DNA of 64,000 nucleotides from Fomitopsis serialis (Eukaryota; Basidiomycota; Agaricomycetes; Polyporales; Fomitopsidaceae): contig NW_025954969.1 in the NCBI RefSeq assembly GCF_022376445.1, forward strand, positions 124,001-188,000. The letters are read 5' to 3'. Shown piece by piece: positions 58,415 through 64,000 of the stretch. Position numbers and translations under genes: made by a program. The notes under the pieces are model-generated. The model was given only the letters and a program-made list of their open reading frames with translations. It was not told where the DNA came from and did no database searches. The first letter of the stretch is position 1; each line of letters starts with the position of its first letter.

Positions 58415-59029
58415 ATGTTCAAACATACCAGCCTCATCGCGCTCGCTGCCCTCGCGGTTGCTGCCTTTGCCTCCCCCGAGCCTTGGCACGGCATCGTGCC
58501 TCCTCTTCACCGCCGTCTGACCGGCCAGAACGTCGCGTTCTCCTGCTACGGCGGGGGTGGCGACTGCGAGTGTCCGACCGACCTGACCGGTGACAGCAAT
58601 GGCGTCCTGATCAACGTCTACCCCGGCTACCAGTGCGCCTACGCCGGCGGTGCTTGCACCTGGGACGACAAGGTGGGCAGCATGCGAGATTTTCCTATGT
58701 GTCGCTGACGACGAACGCGGCTGTGCAGACCGGTGCCCTGCAGAATACCGCCCAGACTAATTGCCCGGCCTCCGCGCCCTGCAGCACCACCAGCGGCTGC
58801 CAGTGCCCCACCGACAACAACGGCGACGCCGGCGTCTTGATCAACCAGTTCACCGGCTACCAGTGCGCGTACGTCCATGGCGCCTGCACCTGGGACTACG
58901 TGAGTGCAGCCTCCTTGATTTGCTGTCGCCGTACTGAGACATTCTACCTAGACCGGCGCTCTGCAGAACACCGCCCAGACCAACTGCCCGACGACCGCAC
59001 AGTGCGCGCAGTTGGCCGGAGATTCTTGA
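58415..59029 (+). CDS. Small secreted cysteine-rich protein made of exon-sized repeats
   Basis: Three exons (58415-58672, 58729-58899, 58952-59029), phase-0 introns, 168 residues. The start was chosen at MFKHTSLIALAALAVAAFAS because this is a clear signal peptide; an in-frame upstream ATG at 58319 would bury it. The mature protein is modular: CECPTDLTGDSNGVLINVYP GYQCAYAGGACTWDDK closes exon 1. TGALQNTAQTNCP, then CQCPTDNNGDAGVLINQFTG YQCAYVHGACTWDY form exon 2. TGALQNTAQTNCPTTAQCAQ opens exon 3. Each repeat carries about six cysteines, suggesting disulfides. Related small secreted proteins are common in wood-decay fungi; their function is unknown, and effector or surface roles are speculative. 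The frame is intact. Confidence 0.85.
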
Positions 59030-59667
59030 GCCATAGCAAGTCGTGACATGCTGATGCACGTCTCACGTTTTGTAGTTTGTTTCTTGGGTTCTGCGGGGCG
59101 ATATGCTTGCTTGCTCATGGGTTGTATGTCGTGTAATCTGGGTAATGAGCGAAGTTAGACTCGATATCCTCGGGCTTTCCTTGTGATGTCAATGTTACTG
59201 TGAGGTGCACTATATATGATATCGTCATAGGACGTTCAAAAGGGGCAAGCTGCCTGCCAATATTCGCAAGTTTGGCCCGACCGTGACTGTCGTCTGTAAA
59301 TTACCTTGCGACTAGCAAGGTCTCTTCGGGGGTCTGAATTCGTCGTGGGAAATTTCCGGTTTTTTTGGCCTTGTTTGTTCCACCTCCAAACCCGGACAGA
59401 CAGCGCTTAGCCATGCTACTGCCCTCAGGCTGAGGCTCCCCATACCGAACTGTCGACGAAAAAAGGTGTACATGAGCTCTTTACTGCCCTATGAAGACGT
59501 AGACCATCGCGTAGACCATCGCGGGAGCCATTGGTCTAGTACCAGAGGAATAAGGTCTGCGTGAGCAGTGAGTAACCTTACATGAGTGCGACTCTCGCGA
59601 TGGCCTAATATTAGCAACATAATACACTATTTTCATGCACAACGAACGCTGAACGCTACGCGAACAG
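59030..59667. other. Intergenic stretch
   Basis: About 640 bp; AT-richer 3' UTR of the secreted-protein gene followed by spacer. A short tandem (GTAGACCATCGC twice) occurs near 59500. No gene recognised. Confidence 0.4.
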
Positions 59668-60102
59668 ATGTCCGCAACCACTGCAACACCGCCGCAGGCC
59701 CCTATCCCAGTAGAGCAAGAGACACGACCATGGCCCTACGACACGGCGCGCTCAACTGGGACCTCATGCACGCGGCTTCTCGCCGCCATCCTCGCCACAG
59801 GCACGCTCACCACGGTTGCCAGCGGGCCCGGCTCGAACTTCCGTGGCGTCGAGGAGCACATCTGCGGCGTCGAGAGGTGGCTGGACGCGGAGGACCGCAC
59901 GCTCAAGAGCCTCGTGTTCTGGGTGTACCCTGAAGGCATATCGGGGCCATACCACGAGATGGAGGATGGACAGGTGAAGGAGCACGGGTTGTTGGTGACT
60001 ATTGAGCGGGGGGTGAAGGTGGCGGATATGCTGAAGGCGGTGAAGGGCGCGTTTGTGGAGGAGGGCACGGTGCATGTGCACGTCCGAGTCCCTGCTGTTT
60101 GA
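59668..60102 (+). CDS. Hypothetical 144-residue protein
   Basis: Single-exon frame starting MSATTATPPQAPIPVEQETR, with ordered-looking sequence from residue 30 (ICGVERWLDAEDRTLKSLVF, WVYPEGISGPYHEMEDGQVK, HGLLVTIERGVKVADMLKAV). It has strong G/C third positions, balanced amino-acid usage and no low complexity, which favours a real gene over chance. No family recognised; one weakly hydrophobic stretch (residues about 37-52) might be a membrane segment but is short. The opposite strand is also open for much of its length, so coding direction is likely but not certain. Confidence 0.5.
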   Translation: MSATTATPPQAPIPVEQETRPWPYDTARSTGTSCTRLLAAILATGTLTTVASGPGSNFRGVEEHICGVERWLDAEDRTLKSLVFWVYPEGISGPYHEMEDGQVKEHGLLVTIERGVKVADMLKAVKGAFVEEGTVHVHVRVPAV

Positions 60103-61014
60103 AGAGTTGATGGTACACCGAATCAATACTCTGGGAACCCGATTTTCGAGTGCTGACATGTGCCTCGCTATTCTACAGATATTCAGTATCTTCAGTGCAA
60201 TGACACCTCACCTAGCAGCTCTCTCTTCATCCTGACAGTGACGGCGAATGGACCTGCACTCATGGTTCGAGCGGAGGGCATGTAGGTTGTGCTTGGCAAT
60301 GGAATAGAAGGTGAGCTCGTTAGTGTATGCGTATCCGAGGATCTCAGTCCGTCTTTCATGTCACTTTCGCTGCCATCCTCCATCAATCCGGCGATGTACA
60401 CAAGACACGAACTTGAGTGTATGCTCCGGTGCAGGCTGCCGTATTCCCTCTTCTCCCTCTCGATGCATCCCTCCACCTTTTGATAATTGACTACTCTCAC
60501 TTCTCGCGCACCTGATGTTCTCCATACATAATTTGTCATAGCTACTACTCTACTCTATGTGTTGTACACCACGAACATTTGCCCATGCATTTTTTGTCTC
60601 GCCTCCTCCTCTCCAACCGTTCGTCCTCCTGTTACCTGTAGTAGGTACCGGTACTCGTCATGAGCGCCTTGGAATACAGCGAGCACGGGAAGACATTCCT
60701 TAGTCGCAAGGTACACGACCGGCGCCCGCGCCGGCGCCACTCGCGTACCATTGACAGTACGATTACATAGTATATAGACTGCAAATATTCTTTTGTCAAG
60801 TACTTAGTCGCAATTCTAAATTATTTATCCTACTGTATTGCCATCAACAATGGTAACTTACGTGAGACAATAGACGATACCGACCAGTAAGTAATTACTT
60901 ACGGCGAACACTATTGGCATACTGTAACTGAGCCGCCAAGTGTCGGTGTGCGTTCCGCGCTCGCACAGGCTCGCACTCATATAGCGCAGCTGACCGACGT
61001 GCAGGCCGGCCACG
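60103..61014. other. Intergenic region with AT-rich core
   Basis: About 900 bp. 60760-60900 is AT-rich with TAAGTAATTACTTA-type palindromic sequence at about 60889-60902. It probably contains the promoter of the golgin gene. No gene recognised. Confidence 0.4.
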
Positions 61015-62713
61015 ATGTCGGACAGCAGTCACCTCCTTGGCCCAAGCCCTCGACCATCTCTGGACAGTCAACGGTCCTCTTTCTCCCTTCTGCCAAATGG
61101 CACAAACGGCAACACAGACGGAGCAGGGCACGATGACGAGGAAGACCTCGATCCAATTCAACGGCTGCAGCGTGAGCTCGAGCGCACTAAGGAGGAGAAG
61201 GAAACGCTCGCAGGGCAGTACCGCAACCTCCTGTCGAAGCTGACGACGATGCGGACGACACTCGGGAACAAGCTCAAGCAGGATGCCGTACGTACCCTAC
61301 CACCTCTCACACACCCGCACGGTTACGAGTCGCCCTTGCATAGGAAGAACTCGACCGGCAGAATGAGCTTGTGCAGCAGCTGACTGCGCAGACCGAAGAC
61401 CTCACCATGACGGTTGAAACACTAAAGTCCGAGCTCGTTGCTTCGAACGAGGAGGTGGAGCGTGCGTCGCGAGAACTCGAGGCGATGCGCAGTCGGGCAC
61501 TGCAGGACAACGCGCAGGAGGCGTACATGCGCGAGCGCGAGCTGCGAGAGACGCAGACAGAGCTCGAGCAATGTCGGATGGAGCGAGACGAGTGGGAGCA
61601 GAAAGCGCTGCAGGAGCATGTATCTGCGGATGAGGCCCGGACTATGCTGGCGAATCTACGAAGAGAGCTTGAGGTCGAGCGTACGACACGAGAGATGTCA
61701 GCTGCAGAGCTGGCTGTTGAGCGGGAGAAGTGCGTCAACTTGCAGTCGGTGTTGGAGGATTTCCAGGCGGGTAAGCTGATCAGGCTCCCAGTGTGGCTGC
61801 TATTGAACCTGAACAGCGAAGGATCATGACTTGAAGCAAGCAACCAAGGAATATGAAGCCCAGATAGATCATATTACACAGTCACTAGCCGAATACAAGA
61901 GCCGTGCACTGAACGCCGAGCTCCAGCTGCAGGAGTCGTCGACGAGCAATTCGCGGACACAAGAGTTGGAGAGGGAGGTGAAGGAAAAGCAACTGCTCAT
62001 TGGAAAGCTTCGGCATGAAGGTAGGCACAACGCCTATTGCGCTAGCCTACGTCTGATCATTGAGATAGGTGTGATCATGAACGAGCATCTCATGGAAGCC
62101 CTTCGTCGCCTGCGGCAGTCTTCAACGGACACGAATGTGGACAGGAGACTGGTCACGAACGTGCTGTCATCCTTCCTTAATACTCCTAGAGGCGACCCAA
62201 AACGCTTCGAGATGCTCTCGCTCCTTGCGACTATTCTCTCTTGGACAGATGACGAGCGGGAACGAGCAGGTCTTCAGCGCAAAGGCGGGCCAGCGCCTGC
62301 TATGTCCGCGGTGGCAGGGTTCTTCAGCCGCGGGTCGCCCACAAGAACGAGGAACCTCGAGCTCGAAAAGACCGACGAGACAGAGGTAGGTCTGATGACC
62401 CTTTGTCTGCTATCGTACTGACCGTTCGTTTTAGTCATTTTCTCGCTTATGGGTCGAATTTCTCCTCACTGAAGCAACCTCGGGCGAAGAGGCGCGCTCC
62501 AGTTCCTCATCACCCATGAAATCCCCGCGAAACAACTCCCTCCCGAACTCGCCCACACGTAGCACACACCGCCAGCCAAGCCTCCTCTCCCCGCCTGAGC
62601 TCAGAGGTACGAAACGTCTACCGTCGTTTACGAGCGCGGCGATGGCGAGTAGCCCGAACTTGGTGCTGCAGCCCCCTCCACAAGGCAAGGGGAAGGAGAG
62701 AGCGGATTCTTGA
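61015..62713 (+). CDS. RUD3: Golgi matrix coiled-coil protein with GRAB domain (Rud3/GMAP-210-like)
   Basis: Five exons: 61015-61287, 61344-61770, 61817-62020, 62069-62385 and 62435-62713; 499 residues, in frame. The N-terminus is Ser-rich and acidic. Residues about 45-320 form a long coiled coil rich in Glu, Leu, Arg and Gln (for example IQRLQRELERTKEEKETLAG, QELEREVKEKQLLIGKLRHE). Then VIMNEHLMEALRRLRQSSTD, NVDRRLVTNVLSSFLNTPRG and DPKRFEMLSLLATILSWTDD form the GRAB (GRIP-related Arf-binding) domain, which in yeast Rud3 and GMAP-210 binds Arf1-GTP at the cis-Golgi. A short LWVEFLLTE block and a Ser/Pro-rich tail follow. The inferred role is vesicle tethering and Golgi structure. It is somewhat longer at the C-terminus than I would expect from the coiled coil plus GRAB alone. 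Confidence 0.85.
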
Positions 62714-63871
62714 TTTGCTTTGGAGTTTTCACTTGGACATATTTATTTCTAGTCTGTACAGTCTTCAAGTTATAGCCGGTAATTACATGTTCCAGGAGCA
62801 TTGCAGGAAACACACAAGTACGCATTTCTAATCCATCAACCGTCTTACTGCACCGTTACAGGTCGTTCAGTGAGTTTCATGCCGTTGTAGAGTATGACAT
62901 GCGCGTTCTCTTCTCGTGACGGTGACTGTACACGGCGGTGCTCGCAGAACTCTACAGTACGCCAGCCTCAAGCCAGGTTAACTTTGGGCATCGAACATGC
63001 GTTCGGAAGAGGTTCTCCACCGGCGAATAGACTTTGCTCTTACAGTTCAGAATCTGATTCGCGTAAGTACATACTCATTGCACATGCCCGCGTACTGAGC
63101 AGCGCCGGCATAATCAAAGCATAAAACACCGCTGACCTATTGATACGCTGATCAACGGAAGTAAGTAGCGCCGCGCATCTAGTAAGTAAGTATGTGGCTC
63201 CATCAACTTGAAGGCTTCATTGCAGAAGCCGGATGTGATTCGTCTACGCAAAACAAAATAATCAGTCCGGAAAATGGCATGTTATCCCCGACATGAGGTT
63301 GCATCAGGCATGAGGCGTCCAGGCCGCGACCTGGCCGGTATCGCTGAAGTACCTCTGTGATAGCCGCCTTCAATGCGTTGAGCTTCCCTTCCCTTCCGGA
63401 AGGCGTACGGTCAGCACGATACCCGTCTCTTATACTAGGACCTTCGCCCCCCCCACTTCACTTTCCTCCGGGAACGACACTTGTACGACTTACACGACGA
63501 CTCTGCGACGTTCGATTTTGCTCAGGTTGTCCACAAACGTTGCTTCATAAAACCGAGGCTGGCATATCTCTCCGAGAATAGTGATGAAGCATGGTGCGAG
63601 GTGAGCATCGCCGATATTGACCAACTGCAGGGTTGTCACCAGACTACGTGTATCCCATAGGCATACCGCACTCTATCGAAGCCGCCGCTCTTCCGAACGC
63701 AGACCCGCACGTCGATGCAGGTCACTCGAAGCGGAAACAGACTCTTTTGAGTTTGCTGGATGCATTGCATGAATTAACGAAGGATGACGATTTGGCGTCG
63801 CGTGAGTGATGGTCGTTGACGCGGGAACAAGTGGAGAGCTTATAAGTGCGCTATAACAGCTGTTTTGAACA
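62714..63871. other. Intergenic stretch near the right end
   Basis: About 1.16 kb after the golgin stop codon. Short frames only, none with a recognisable motif. GTAAGTA-type words recur at 63170-63190. The last 40 bp include a TATA-like element. Confidence 0.4.
63840..63846 (+). promoter_or_regulatory. TATA-like element before the last gene start
   Basis: CTTATAAG (about 63838-63845) lies about 27 bp before the ATG at 63872. Confidence 0.3.
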
Positions 63872-64000
63872 ATGACCGACCTAACTTTGAGGACGACCGA
63901 GATGTCCGTAAGTTGTGCTCGTGGCCGACGTATGGCCACACAAGTAATGCGTCGTTGCTTTACAGCCACCGTGGATGAGCATATCCAGAAAGTGGGTGCG
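63872..64000 (+). CDS. Possible 5' end of a gene running off the window
   Basis: ATG at 63872 opens MTDLTLRTTEMS, then a canonical donor GTAAGT at 63908 and acceptor TTTACAG at 63965 define a 58-nt intron. The next exon (PPWMSISRKWV in phase) stays open to the window edge. A TATA-like box sits about 27 bp upstream. Too short to assign to a family; called only from the start-donor-acceptor arrangement. Confidence 0.35.
   Translation, partial: MTDLTLRTTEMSVSCARGRRMATQVMRRCFTATVDEHIQKVGA

Overview
This is filamentous-fungus nuclear DNA, almost certainly an agaricomycete basidiomycete (mushroom or bracket fungus). The genes are broken by many short GT-AG introns of about 40-60 nt, gene families are typically basidiomycete (F-box/LRR proteins, small cysteine-rich secreted proteins, a YBT1-like ABCC transporter), and there are no operons. 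Exon structures were built by hand from splice sites and protein conservation, so start codons and small exons are less certain than family assignments.

Layout. 0-1.8 kb: 3' part of the 2-oxoglutarate dehydrogenase E2 gene (KGD2). 3.1-4.8 kb: a 1.7 kb terminal-inverted-repeat element with perfect 8-bp target duplications that carries a decayed alpha/beta-hydrolase gene. 6.1-7.5 kb: a disordered protein ending in an Edc1/PNRC-type decapping motif, followed by about 2.6 kb of pyrimidine-rich DNA. 10.1-11.4 kb: a secreted cysteine-containing protein. 12.1-13.5 kb: an F-box protein. 14.2-17.1 kb: a head-to-head pair, RNA polymerase III subunit RPC31 and the mRNA-export adaptor YRA1/ALYREF, the latter with an 838-nt intron. 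17.8-20.4 kb: a tail-to-tail pair, prenyltransferase alpha subunit and protein-L-isoaspartate methyltransferase. 20.9-27.8 kb: a full ABCC transporter. 29.1-31.2 kb: a secreted type-B carboxylesterase. 32.3-34.1 kb: a second F-box protein. 35.0-36.4 kb: a short-chain dehydrogenase. 37.4-41.2 kb: a two-RRM RNA-binding protein. Its 5' two thirds and promoter are duplicated at 51.0-53.7 kb, across about 9 kb of gene-poor DNA. 56.0-56.6 kb: histone H2B. 58.4-59.0 kb: a small secreted protein built from exon-sized repeats. 59.7-60.1 kb: an orphan 144-residue reading frame. 61.0-62.7 kb: a Rud3/GMAP-210-like golgin with a GRAB domain. A gene start may run off the right end.

How the genes relate. 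There is no biosynthetic cluster. Most genes are housekeeping functions (mitochondrial TCA cycle, Pol III transcription, mRNA export and decay, prenylation, protein repair, chromatin, Golgi tethering), interspersed with accessory secretory and detoxification genes (ABCC pump, esterase, SDR, secreted proteins). Points worth following are the cargo-bearing TIR element, the giant YRA1 intron with a competing early acceptor and an intronic hairpin, and the RRM-gene duplication in which one copy is long but frame-broken and the other in frame but shortened.

Caution: several otherwise well conserved genes contain isolated one-base (sometimes two-base) losses, often in runs of G, C or A. This looks more like consensus error than pseudogenisation, and is noted gene by gene.
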